Origin: RUG13615 sp040307715
GTDB taxonomy: Bacteria; Bacillota; Clostridia; Peptostreptococcales; Anaerovoracaceae
Assembly (NCBI GenBank): GCA_040307715.1
Contig: JAWRJC010000122.1
Coordinates: 1-6,893 of the forward strand
Length of the DNA stretch: 6,893 bases
Direction of reading: 5' to 3'
A program made the translations under genes and the position numbers. Below the pieces are notes generated by a model. The model was not told the DNA's origin and searched no databases. It saw only the letters and a list, made by a program, of their open reading frames with translations. Within the stretch, counting starts at the first letter, position 1. Every line of letters begins with the position of its first letter. Positions 1 to 5,969 of the stretch are shown piece after piece.

Positions 1-37
1 GGAAGAACTCCGCATGCTGATCGACGACGTTCAGTAA
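1..37 (+). CDS. 3' end of an unidentified upstream gene (partial)
   Basis: Reading in the frame that begins at base 2, the sequence encodes EELRMLIDDVQ followed by TAA at 35-37. Codon choice (CTC, CGC, ATC, GAC) matches the genes downstream, so this is probably the true C-terminus of a gene entering from the left. Eleven residues, probably helical, are too few to identify a family. The gene lies on the same strand as iorA, 152 bases upstream. It could be in the same operon, but nothing here proves that. Confidence 0.5.
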   Translation, partial: EELRMLIDDVQ

Positions 38-78
38 AGATAGTCAGATGCGGCGTGTGCGATTGCATGCGCGGCGTC

Positions 79-126
79 GGCAGCCTTCACGAAGCGAACG
101 TTTTCAGTTCGCTGAGGGAAGGTGCC
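79..126 (+). other. Long imperfect hairpin in the leader upstream of iorA
   Basis: An outer stem pairs GGCA (79-82) with TGCC (123-126) and CCTTC (84-88) with GAAGG (118-122), with G83 bulged. After a 4x4 internal loop, an inner perfect 7-bp stem pairs AGCGAAC (93-99) with GTTCGCT (107-113) around a 7-base loop. No T-run follows, so it is not a simple terminator. I recognise no known riboswitch or T-box signature. Other foldings compete: 53-60 can pair with 65-72 (8 bp, two G-U pairs), and GTGTGCG at 55-61 can pair with CGCACAC at 136-142. It could be a cis-acting leader, a processing or stabilising hairpin, or chance in GC-rich DNA. The rest of 38-189 holds no convincing gene or promoter. 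Confidence 0.4.
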
Positions 127-189
127 GAACAGCCGCGCACACAGTGTCACAGCTGCACATGGATATATTCAATGGATGAGGAGGAAAGC

Positions 190-1968
190 ATGAAAGAAAT
201 CATGTCAGGGAATGAAGCGGTCGCACGCGGCGCCTATGAAGCCGGGCTTGCTTTTGCTTCCGCGTATCCGGGCACTCCCAGCACGGAGATCCTGGAGACG
301 CTCGGCACCCGCTATAAAGATGACCTGTACAGCGAGTGGGCACCGAACGAAAAAGTCGCTATGGAGGCGGCGATCGGCGCTTCCGTCGCAGGGGTGAGAT
401 CCTTCGCGGCGATGAAGCACGTCGGCCTCAACGTGGCGGCGGACCCGCTGTTCACGTTTGCCTACACCGGCGTGACCGGCGGCATGGTGTTCGTCTCTGC
501 GGACGATCCGGGCATGCACTCGTCCCAGAACGAGCAGGACAACCGCAACTACGCAAAGGCGGCCAGAGTCCTGATGCTCAACCCCGCTGACAGCCGGGAA
601 GCAAAGGAGTTCACCAAGCTGGCCTTCGACCTGTCGGAGCGGTTCAACACACCCGTCATGCTCCACATGACGACCCGTGTCTGCCACTCCAAGGGACTTG
701 TCGAACTCGGCGAGCGCGTGGAAAAGCCTATCGTTCCTTACGAAAAGAATATCAAGAAGTTCGTCGCGACCCCGGCCAACGCCAAGGTCATGCGTGCGCA
801 GCTCGAAGAGCGCCTCGCAGCGATGGAAGAGTACGCCTGCACCACCCCGATCAACCAGCCCGAGTACAACGGCACGAAGATCGGTGTCGTCACCTCCGGC
901 ATCTCCTATGAGTATGCGCGTGAGGTCTTCGGCGATGAGGCGTCCTACCTCAAACTCGGCATGACGTTCCCGATGCCCCGCAGACTCCTCAAAGAGTTCG
1001 CGGAGAAGGTCGAGAAGATCTACGTCGTCGAGGAGATGGACCCGTATCTCGAGGAATCGCTCAACATGCTCGGCATCGAATGTGTCGGCAAGGAGATCAT
1101 CCCGCGGTACGGCGAACTGAACACCGACATCGTCCGCGCGGCGGTCACCGGGGAGCAGAAGGAAGTCCTCACCTCCGACGTCAAGGCGGTCATGCGTCCG
1201 CCGGTCCTGTGCGCGGGATGCCCGCACAGAGGGTTCTTCTACACGCTCTCCAAGAAGAAGGGCGTCATGATCACCGGCGACATCGGCTGCTACACACTCG
1301 GCAGCGCACCGCCGCTCAATGCGCTCGACACCACGTTCTGCATGGGCGGCAGCATCTCGACCGGACACGGCGCGAGCGTCGCGCTCAGAGAAGCGGGCAG
1401 CGACCTCAAGGTCGTCAGCGTGATCGGCGATTCCACCTTCTTCCACAGCGGCATCACGTCCCTGATCGACGCGGTCTACAACAAGGGCAGCAACACGATC
1501 GTCATCCTCGACAACCGCATCACCGGCATGACCGGCCACCAGGAAAACCCGGGCACCGGCTACACGCTGATGGGACAGGAGACGACCGAAGTCGATATCC
1601 CGGCGCTGTGCAGGGCGATCGGCATGAAGGACGAAAACATCTACGTCGTCAATCCCAACCATATGTCGGAAGTGCGTGCCGCGCTCAACGAGGCCATCGA
1701 CAAGGATGAAGCGACGGTCATCATCACCAAGTGGCCGTGCGCGCTCAAGCGGCTCACACAGAAGGATACGTCCAGGTTTGACCTGACACCGAAGAAGTGT
1801 GTCGTCGATCCTGAGAAGTGCGTCATGTGCAAGGCCTGCGTCAAGACGGGCTGCCCGGCGATCAACGGAACGGGCGACCATATCGTCATCGACGCGGCGA
1901 GCTGCACAGGCTGCACCGTCTGCAAACAGGTCTGCCCGGCAGGCGCGATCGAGGAGGTGGAGAAATGA
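190..1968 (+). CDS. iorA: Indolepyruvate:ferredoxin oxidoreductase, alpha subunit
   Basis: Cytoplasmic catalytic subunit (592 aa, a normal length for IorA). With IorB it converts aryl-pyruvates (indolepyruvate, phenylpyruvate, 4-hydroxyphenylpyruvate) plus CoA to aryl-acetyl-CoA and CO2, reducing ferredoxin. The N-terminal pyrimidine-type thiamine diphosphate (TPP) domain shows YPGTPSTE (26-33) and the likely cofactor-activating Glu54 in APNEKVAMEA. The pyrophosphate-type domain has LCAGCPHRG (340-348) and the TPP/Mg motif GDS (413-415) running to Asn442. The C-terminus is a two-cluster ferredoxin domain with cysteines at 544, 547, 550, 555 and 572, 575, 578, 582. The first cluster motif is CxxCxxCx4CP, the second CxxCxxCxxxCP. 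I chose the ATG at 190 because a perfect AGGAGG (179-184) lies 5 bases upstream and the protein then begins MKEIMSGNEAVARGA, typical of the family. The frame stays open back to a GTG at 55, but that start has no ribosome binding site. The stop overlaps the iorB start. Confidence 0.95.
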   Translation: MKEIMSGNEAVARGAYEAGLAFASAYPGTPSTEILETLGTRYKDDLYSEWAPNEKVAMEAAIGASVAGVRSFAAMKHVGLNVAADPLFTFAYTGVTGGMVFVSADDPGMHSSQNEQDNRNYAKAARVLMLNPADSREAKEFTKLAFDLSERFNTPVMLHMTTRVCHSKGLVELGERVEKPIVPYEKNIKKFVATPANAKVMRAQLEERLAAMEEYACTTPINQPEYNGTKIGVVTSGISYEYAREVFGDEASYLKLGMTFPMPRRLLKEFAEKVEKIYVVEEMDPYLEESLNMLGIECVGKEIIPRYGELNTDIVRAAVTGEQKEVLTSDVKAVMRPPVLCAGCPHRGFFYTLSKKKGVMITGDIGCYTLGSAPPLNALDTTFCMGGSISTGHGASVALREAGSDLKVVSVIGDSTFFHSGITSLIDAVYNKGSNTIVILDNRITGMTGHQENPGTGYTLMGQETTEVDIPALCRAIGMKDENIYVVNPNHMSEVRAALNEAIDKDEATVIITKWPCALKRLTQKDTSRFDLTPKKCVVDPEKCVMCKACVKTGCPAINGTGDHIVIDAASCTGCTVCKQVCPAGAIEEVEK

Positions 1969-2537
1969 GTGAAGTAAAGAACATTCTGCTCGTCGGCGTC
2001 GGCGGTCAGGGCACGATCCTGGCCAGCAAGATCCTGACGGAAGGGCTCGTGGACGCGGGCTACGACGTCAAAATGAGCGAGATCCACGGCATGAGCCAGA
2101 GAGGCGGCAACGTCAGCACGCAGGTCCGCTACGGCGAGAAGGTCTATTCCCCGATCGTCGGCGCGGGCGAAGCGGACGTCATCGTGGCGTTCGAGAAGAT
2201 GGAAGCGCTCCGCTGGCTGGAGTACCTCAAGCCCGACGGCAAACTGGTCGTCAATGATTTTGAGATCCCCTCGGCACCGATCCTGATGGGCGCCGCGGAG
2301 TATCCGGAAGGGATCCTTGAGATCCTGCAGGAGAAGGCGGACACGCTGGTCTTCAAAGCAGGCGAGATCGCGGAATCGCTGGGCACCGCCAAGGCCATGA
2401 ACATCGTCCTGCTCGGGGCGCTGGTCAAGGCGATGAAGGTCGAAGGTGTCGACTGGCACAAAGCGATCCGCAACAACGTCAAGGAGAAGTTCATCGACGT
2501 GAACATCAAGGCGTTCGAGGCGGGCTACGCGCTGTAA
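1965..2537 (+). CDS. iorB: Indolepyruvate:ferredoxin oxidoreductase, beta subunit
   Basis: 190-aa cytoplasmic partner of IorA, related to the gamma domain of pyruvate:ferredoxin oxidoreductases; it belongs to the 2-oxoacid:acceptor oxidoreductase gamma/IorB family. The glycine-rich GVGGQG (11-16) opens the Rossmann-like fold, and the family signature EIHGMSQRGGNVSTQVRYG starts at residue 39. The length is typical for IorB. Start and stop are firm: the ATG overlaps the iorA TGA as ATGA (1965-1968), and GGAGGTGG (1953-1960) inside the iorA 3' end serves as ribosome binding site. This layout implies translational coupling and roughly equal subunit synthesis, as expected for a heteromeric enzyme. 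Codon usage matches iorA. Some related gene pairs act on other 2-oxoacids, but the signature residues and pairing make IorB the best call. Confidence 0.94.
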   Translation: MSEVKNILLVGVGGQGTILASKILTEGLVDAGYDVKMSEIHGMSQRGGNVSTQVRYGEKVYSPIVGAGEADVIVAFEKMEALRWLEYLKPDGKLVVNDFEIPSAPILMGAAEYPEGILEILQEKADTLVFKAGEIAESLGTAKAMNIVLLGALVKAMKVEGVDWHKAIRNNVKEKFIDVNIKAFEAGYAL

Positions 2538-2556
2538 CGGCGCGGGCCCGTGCACA

Positions 2557-2627
2557 AAACAGCAGAAACCAGCCGGCGCATGACCGGACAGGAATGACGA
2601 AGTGTGAGTATGACGCACCGGCTGTTT
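2557..2627 (+). other. Inverted-repeat element in the iorB-transporter gap
   Basis: The 133 bases between iorB and the transporter hold no gene. They contain an inverted repeat: AAACAG (2557-2562) pairs with CTGTTT (2622-2627), then, after a 10-base bulge, CCGG (2573-2576) pairs with CCGG (2618-2621). An alternative stem pairs AGCCGG plus GC (2571-2579) with GC plus CCGGCT (2615-2623), with one C-A mismatch. Only three T residues end the 3' arm, so it is a poor intrinsic terminator. It may partly attenuate, process or stabilise the message between the enzyme and transporter genes. I see no convincing promoter in the gap. Confidence 0.3.
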
Positions 2628-2670
2628 CAATATCCGTTATCGTGAAAAGCAGTATAAGGACTTATTCGTT

Positions 2671-4137
2671 ATGAAAGAAAGAGAAACATTCGGATCGCGG
2701 ATGGGATTCATCCTGGTATCCGCAGGCTGCGCGATCGGCCTGGGCAACGTCTGGCGGTTCCCGTACATTACCGGCCAGTACGGCGGCGCCGCATTCATTC
2801 TGATCTATCTGATCTTCCTCGCCATTCTGGGCATTCCGATCATGGTCATGGAATTCTCCGTCGGCCGTGGTTCGAGAAAGTCGGTCGCAGCCTCCTTTAA
2901 GGAACTGGAAGCGCCCGGCTCGATGTATCACCACTACAGCAAACTGGCTATGGCAGGCAACTACATCCTGATGATGTTCTACACCATGGTCTGCGGCTGG
3001 ATGATCAACTACTTCGTCAAGATGGCGACGGGCAAAATGGACGGCCTCACCCCCGACGATGTCGGCGGGGCGTTCGGCGAAATGCTGGGCAACTGGAAGG
3101 AACTGACCTTCTGGATGATCGTCTCGGTCGTCATCGCGTTCGCGATCTGCTCGCTCGGCCTCAACAAGGGCGTTGAGCGCATCACGAAGATCATGATGAC
3201 AGCACTGATCGTGCTGATGGTCGTCATGGTCATCCGTGCGGTCACCCTGCCCGGTGCGAGCGAAGGCCTGAAGTTCTACCTTGTTCCGGACTTCAAGGCG
3301 ATGTTTGCAGACTTTGGTAACGTTGCTTACGCAGCGCTTGGACAGTCGTTCTTCACCCTGAGCATCGGTATCGGTTCGATGGCGATCTTCGGTTCCTACC
3401 TGTCCAAAGACCGTTCCATCACCGGTGAAGCGGTCAGCATCACGGCGCTTGATACATTCGTTGCGGTCATGGCAGGCCTGATCATCATCCCGTCCTGCTT
3501 CGCGTTCGGCATCGACCCCGGCGCAGGTCCCGGACTTGTGTTCGTCACACTGCCCAATATCTTCAATGCGATGCCGCTCGGACAGCTCTGGGGAAGCCTG
3601 TTCTTCCTGTTCATGTCCTTCGCGGCCATGACGACGGTCGTCGCGGTCTTCGAGAACATCCTCTCGTTCGCGATGGATCTGCTCGGCTGGTCCCGCGGCA
3701 AGGCGGTCATGGTCAACCTGGTCGCCATCATCCTGCTGTCCATGCCCTGCGTACTCGGCTTCAACGTCTGGAGCGGTGTCACGCCGTTCGGCGAAGGATC
3801 CGGCATCATGGACCTCGAAGACTTCATCGTCAGCAACAACCTGCTGCCGCTCGGTTCGCTGGTCTACCTGACCTTCTGCACCAGAAGATACGGCTGGGGC
3901 TGGGACAACTTCCTCAAGGAAGCGGATACCGGCGAAGGCATGAATTTCCCGAACATCCGCGGCTACGTCACCTACGTCCTGCCGCTCATCGTTCTGGGCG
4001 TCTACCTGAAGGGCTACTGGGACTTCTTCAAGGGATTCGGCATTAACCCGGTCATCGGCGAAGTGATCGCACTGTGCATCCTGGCAGTCTTTGCCTTCTT
4101 CATCTTCTATCGCAAGAAGGACGCGGCAAGACTCTAA
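2671..4137 (+). CDS. Sodium-dependent amino acid symporter, NSS (SLC6-like) family
   Basis: Integral inner-membrane transporter (488 aa) coupling Na+ entry to amino-acid uptake, with the LeuT fold and about 11-12 hydrophobic helices. Transmembrane helix 1 (TM1) has the NSS signature AIGLGNVWRFPY: Ala21, Asn26 and gate Arg29 correspond to LeuT Ala22, Asn27 and Arg30. TM6 has GQSFFTLSIGIG, with Thr229 matching the Na1 ligand Thr254. TM7 places Asp261 where LeuT has Asn286. TM8 has FAAMTTVVA, with Ala318, Thr321 and Thr322 matching the Na2 residues Ala351, Thr354 and Ser355. The C-terminus ends in a basic tail after the last helix. The start has AAGGA (2656-2660) with a 10-base spacer, slightly long. 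Neighbouring IOR and aminotransferase genes suggest tryptophan, phenylalanine or tyrosine as substrate. That is inference: family members differ in substrate, and helices 1, 3, 6 and 8, which form the site, do not settle it by eye. Confidence 0.9.
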   Translation: MKERETFGSRMGFILVSAGCAIGLGNVWRFPYITGQYGGAAFILIYLIFLAILGIPIMVMEFSVGRGSRKSVAASFKELEAPGSMYHHYSKLAMAGNYILMMFYTMVCGWMINYFVKMATGKMDGLTPDDVGGAFGEMLGNWKELTFWMIVSVVIAFAICSLGLNKGVERITKIMMTALIVLMVVMVIRAVTLPGASEGLKFYLVPDFKAMFADFGNVAYAALGQSFFTLSIGIGSMAIFGSYLSKDRSITGEAVSITALDTFVAVMAGLIIIPSCFAFGIDPGAGPGLVFVTLPNIFNAMPLGQLWGSLFFLFMSFAAMTTVVAVFENILSFAMDLLGWSRGKAVMVNLVAIILLSMPCVLGFNVWSGVTPFGEGSGIMDLEDFIVSNNLLPLGSLVYLTFCTRRYGWGWDNFLKEADTGEGMNFPNIRGYVTYVLPLIVLGVYLKGYWDFFKGFGINPVIGEVIALCILAVFAFFIFYRKKDAARL

Positions 4138-4175
4138 CCACAGCATAAATAACGATAAGAAAGAGGGAATGAACT

Positions 4176-5381
4176 ATGATCGCAAAAGCAATGGAACCGT
4201 TCGTCTTTGGTGATCCCGGTATCGGCGGCATGTTCGATGTCGTTGCGAAGATGGTCGAGGAGTACGGCGAAGAGAACGTCTACAACTTCAGCATCGGCAA
4301 CCCCAGCGTTCCGGCGCCGGACGAGGTCAAGGATGCCATCAAGGCGATCCTCGACGAGGAGCCGATGAAGAGGATCCACGGATACTGCCCGAGCAGCAGC
4401 GGAGATGCCGGCGCGCGGGAAGCGGTCGCAGAGCATCTCAACAGACTGCACGGCACAGCTTTCACCGCGGAGAACATCATGATGACGGTCGGCGCGGCCG
4501 GCGGTCTGAACGTGCTCTTTAAGGCGATCCTCGATCCGGGGACGGAAGTCATTACCTTTGCGCCGTTCTTCGGCGATTACGCGCACTATGTGCACAACTT
4601 CGGCGGCGAACTGCTGGTCGTACCCCCCAATGCGCCGTCCTTCCAGCCGGACGCGGCGGCCATGGAAGCGCTGATCAACGAGAACACCCGCGCGGTCATC
4701 ATCAACTCGCCGAACAATCCGACCGGTGTCATCTACAGCGAGGAATCGCTGAAGGAGATCGGCGAGGTGCTCGCCCGCAAGAGCGAAGAATACGGTCACG
4801 CGATCTACCTCGTGGCGGACGAGCCGTACAGAGAACTGGCTTACGACGGTGCTGTCGTGCCGTATGCGACGAAGTACTACGACAATACGATCGTGGCGTA
4901 TTCGTACAGCAAGTCGCTGTCGCTGCCGGGCGACCGCATCGGCTACCTCGTCTTCCCGAGCGAGATCGAGCAGTTCGAGGCGATGAAGAAGGCAGCGGAA
5001 AATGCGATCCGCATGCTCGGCTTCATCAACGCGCCGTCGCTGACACAGCTGGCGGTCGCAAGATGCATCGACGCGAGCACCAACATCGCTGCGTATGACA
5101 AGAACCGCAAGGCACTGTACAGCGGCCTCAAAGAGATCGGCTACGAGTGCGCGTATCCGGAAGGGGCGTTCTACCTCTGGATGAAGACCCCGCTTGAAGA
5201 CGATGCCGAATTCGCCCAGCTGGCGCTGAAACACCGCATTGTCGTCGTACCGGGCAAAGCGTTCGGCTGCCCCGGCTATGTCCGCGTGGCGTACTGCGTC
5301 AACTACGACATGATCGGCAACAGCATGCCAGCGTTCAAAGAACTGATGGAGGACATCCGCGACAATTACCTGGAGAAGTAA
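4176..5381 (+). CDS. PLP-dependent class I/II aminotransferase, probably aromatic amino acid specific
   Basis: Cytoplasmic fold-type-I aminotransferase (401 aa, usual length). Visible landmarks are NNPTG (180-184, Asn181 near the PLP ring), Asp215 in VADEPYRE (pairs with the PLP pyridine nitrogen) with Tyr218, the Schiff-base Lys246 in YSYSKSLSLPGDRIGY with phosphate-binding Arg254, and Arg370 in YVRVAYC, which should bind the substrate carboxylate. The N-terminal FSIGNPSVPAPDEV segment and the Tyr-rich substrate end fit the broad aspartate/aromatic branch. The ATG at 4176 is preceded by AGAGGG (4162-4167). Another ATG at 4169 is out of frame and closes after a few codons. The gene begins 38 bases after the transporter with no promoter between them, so the two are probably cotranscribed. 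In context it would supply aryl-pyruvates to IorAB. Other acceptors or donors, such as alanine or aspartate, cannot be excluded from sequence. Confidence 0.88.
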   Translation: MIAKAMEPFVFGDPGIGGMFDVVAKMVEEYGEENVYNFSIGNPSVPAPDEVKDAIKAILDEEPMKRIHGYCPSSSGDAGAREAVAEHLNRLHGTAFTAENIMMTVGAAGGLNVLFKAILDPGTEVITFAPFFGDYAHYVHNFGGELLVVPPNAPSFQPDAAAMEALINENTRAVIINSPNNPTGVIYSEESLKEIGEVLARKSEEYGHAIYLVADEPYRELAYDGAVVPYATKYYDNTIVAYSYSKSLSLPGDRIGYLVFPSEIEQFEAMKKAAENAIRMLGFINAPSLTQLAVARCIDASTNIAAYDKNRKALYSGLKEIGYECAYPEGAFYLWMKTPLEDDAEFAQLALKHRIVVVPGKAFGCPGYVRVAYCVNYDMIGNSMPAFKELMEDIRDNYLEK

Positions 5382-5426
5382 GCCGCAGGCCGGTGCGAGG
5401 CGAAGCGATTCCAAAGACTCCAACAG

Positions 5427-5454
5427 AAGAGACCGTTCCGGCGGTCTCTTTTTT
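5427..5454 (+). terminator. Rho-independent terminator after the aminotransferase gene
   Basis: A perfect 9-bp stem pairs AAGAGACCG (5427-5435) with CGGTCTCTT (5442-5450) around the 6-base loop TTCCGG. The 3' arm runs into six consecutive Ts (5449-5454). It lies 45 bases after the aminotransferase stop and upstream of the next promoter, so it should end the amino-acid catabolism transcript and insulate the following operon. Confidence 0.93.
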
Positions 5455-5462
5455 CGTGTGCG

Positions 5463-5523
5463 AAAAATAATATTTATTTTTTTATAATATGGTGTTGACA
5501 AACAATATTATACGCCGTATAGT
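5463..5523 (+). promoter_or_regulatory. Sigma-A promoter with upstream A/T element, for the pspC-padR-DUF1700 operon
   Basis: The -35 box is a perfect TTGACA (5495-5500), followed by a 17-base spacer and a -10 box TATAGT (5518-5523, one base off TATAAT). Just upstream, 5463-5490 is an unbroken 28-base A/T run in otherwise GC-rich DNA, placed where an UP element would contact the RNA polymerase alpha subunit. It includes an 8-bp inverted repeat, AAAAATAA / TTATTTTT. Transcription should begin near 5530, leaving a leader of about 125 bases before the pspC start. The promoter should be intrinsically strong, which suits a system held down by a repressor. Confidence 0.88.
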
Positions 5524-5527
5524 ATTG
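5503..5527 (+). promoter_or_regulatory. Palindromic operator overlapping the -10 box, probable PadR site
   Basis: A 25-bp palindrome centred on C5515 has only two mismatched positions (one symmetric pair, 5508/5522). Its core TATACGCCGTATA (5509-5521) is perfect except for the unavoidable centre base, and the outer arms are CAATA and TATTG. It covers most of the spacer and the -10 box, so a bound dimer would block RNA polymerase. PadR-family regulators bind such TATAC/GTATA-like inverted repeats and often control their own operon, and a padR gene lies in this transcript. The link to that particular protein is inference. Confidence 0.75.
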
Positions 5528-5531
5528 GCGA

Positions 5532-5600
5532 AAGGGGAAATCACACCACCGCGGGATGAGATTCCCCCTTCAGGGAAGACCGGGCCGGCAACGGACGGTC
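5532..5600 (+). other. Structured 5' leader with two hairpins
   Basis: Hairpin 1 (5532-5570) pairs AAGGGG (5532-5537) with CCCCTT (5565-5570) and AATC (5539-5542) with GATT (5560-5563), with one A-C mismatch between. It starts almost exactly at the predicted transcript 5' end. Hairpin 2 (5578-5600) pairs GACCG with CGGTC, then CCG with CGG capped by the GNRA tetraloop GCAA (5588-5591). Neither is followed by a T-run, so they are not terminators. Hairpin 1 probably protects the 5' end. The bases ACCACCGCGGG in its loop faintly recall the T-box antiterminator sequence, but the rest of that signature is absent. No coding region is evident between here and the pspC start. Confidence 0.5.
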
Positions 5601-5655
5601 AGGAACGAACAGCAAGGCCAAAATGAAGGCCATAAAGAGAAAGGAAGGCACGGCA

Positions 5656-5886
5656 ATGGGACAGGATTACAGACGGGTGTACCGCTCCAGAAGAGACCGG
5701 ATGCTCGCGGGCGTCTGCGGCGGGATCGGCGAGTATTTCAATGTCGATCCGACCATCATTCGCCTGATCTGGGTCATCGGCGGACTGTGCGTCGGTGCAG
5801 GGCTGATCGCCTACATCATCTGCGCGATCATCATTCCGGACGAACCCTACGATCCGTACGACGAGAGACAATACGGGCCGAGATAA
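5656..5886 (+). CDS. Small PspC-domain membrane protein
   Basis: 76-aa protein built almost entirely of one PspC domain. A basic N-terminus (RRVYRSRRDRM, 6-16) leads into the family hallmark LAGVCGGIGEYFNVDPTIIRLIW (starting at 17), then a hydrophobic segment (about 34-60) and a short acidic, Tyr- and Pro-rich tail. PspC proteins sit in the cytoplasmic membrane and take part in envelope-stress sensing. Small stand-alone versions are common in Gram-positive bacteria, and their exact job is often unknown. I chose ATG 5656 because AAGGAAGG (5641-5648 region) lies about 8 bases upstream and the domain starts right after it. An in-frame ATG at 5623 would add 11 residues but lacks a good ribosome binding site. 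It is the first gene after the promoter and operator, with padR following 83 bases downstream. Co-regulation with the PadR repressor is therefore likely. Confidence 0.92.
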   Translation: MGQDYRRVYRSRRDRMLAGVCGGIGEYFNVDPTIIRLIWVIGGLCVGAGLIAYIICAIIIPDEPYDPYDERQYGPR

Positions 5887-5892
5887 GGATCA

Positions 5893-5918
5893 TCACGAGC
5901 GGCATTAAGCCGCAGTGA
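5893..5918 (+). other. Hairpin between pspC and padR
   Basis: GCGGC (5899-5903) pairs with GCCGC (5909-5913) around the loop ATTAA, and TCAC (5893-5896) pairs with GTGA (5915-5918) below a small 2x1 internal loop. There is no T-run, so transcription should continue into padR. It begins 7 bases after the pspC stop and could stabilise the pspC part of the message or mark a processing site, giving more PspC than repressor. Confidence 0.45.
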
Positions 5919-5969
5919 CGGGATGGATGCGAAAGCAACAAACCGCAGCGAACAGAAAGGAGAACAGCT

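Noticed and set aside
164..169. TATATT as a -10 box for iorA.
   Set aside because: The -35 position reads ACAGTG, a poor match, and there is no proper extended -10. The evidence is too weak to call a promoter.
48..179. A 43-codon Arg-rich open frame starting at ATG 48 and ending at TGA 177-179, as a possible leader peptide.
   Set aside because: No ribosome binding site, no run of Trp, Phe or Tyr codons expected of an attenuator peptide, and open frames this long are common in GC-rich DNA.
55..189. In-frame N-terminal extension of iorA from a GTG at 55, including CDC and CHSC cysteine pairs.
   Set aside because: There is no ribosome binding site before 55. A perfect AGGAGG precedes ATG 190, and the protein from 190 begins like known IorA. 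The region also folds as RNA.
1819..1854. The CxxCxxCx4CP spacing of the first IorA iron-sulfur motif as a defect.
   Set aside because: This four-residue spacing is known in IorA-type proteins, so it is a family trait and not damage.
205..1881. A 558-codon open frame on the - strand opposite iorA, and similar long - strand frames opposite the transporter and aminotransferase.
   Set aside because: They mirror the strongly biased codons of convincing + strand genes, encode Asp/Arg/His-rich sequence without recognisable domains, and lack their own ribosome binding sites.
2653..2658. TATAAG as a -10 box for the transporter gene.
   Set aside because: No acceptable -35 box at 16-18 bases, and the start of transcription would fall within about 10 bases of the ATG, downstream of the ribosome binding site.
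5543..5553. T-box-like ACCACCGCGGG in the leader before pspC.
   Set aside because: Only part of the T-box sequence is present. There is no specifier stem and no terminator/antiterminator pair, and the downstream gene is not an amino-acid or tRNA-ligase gene.
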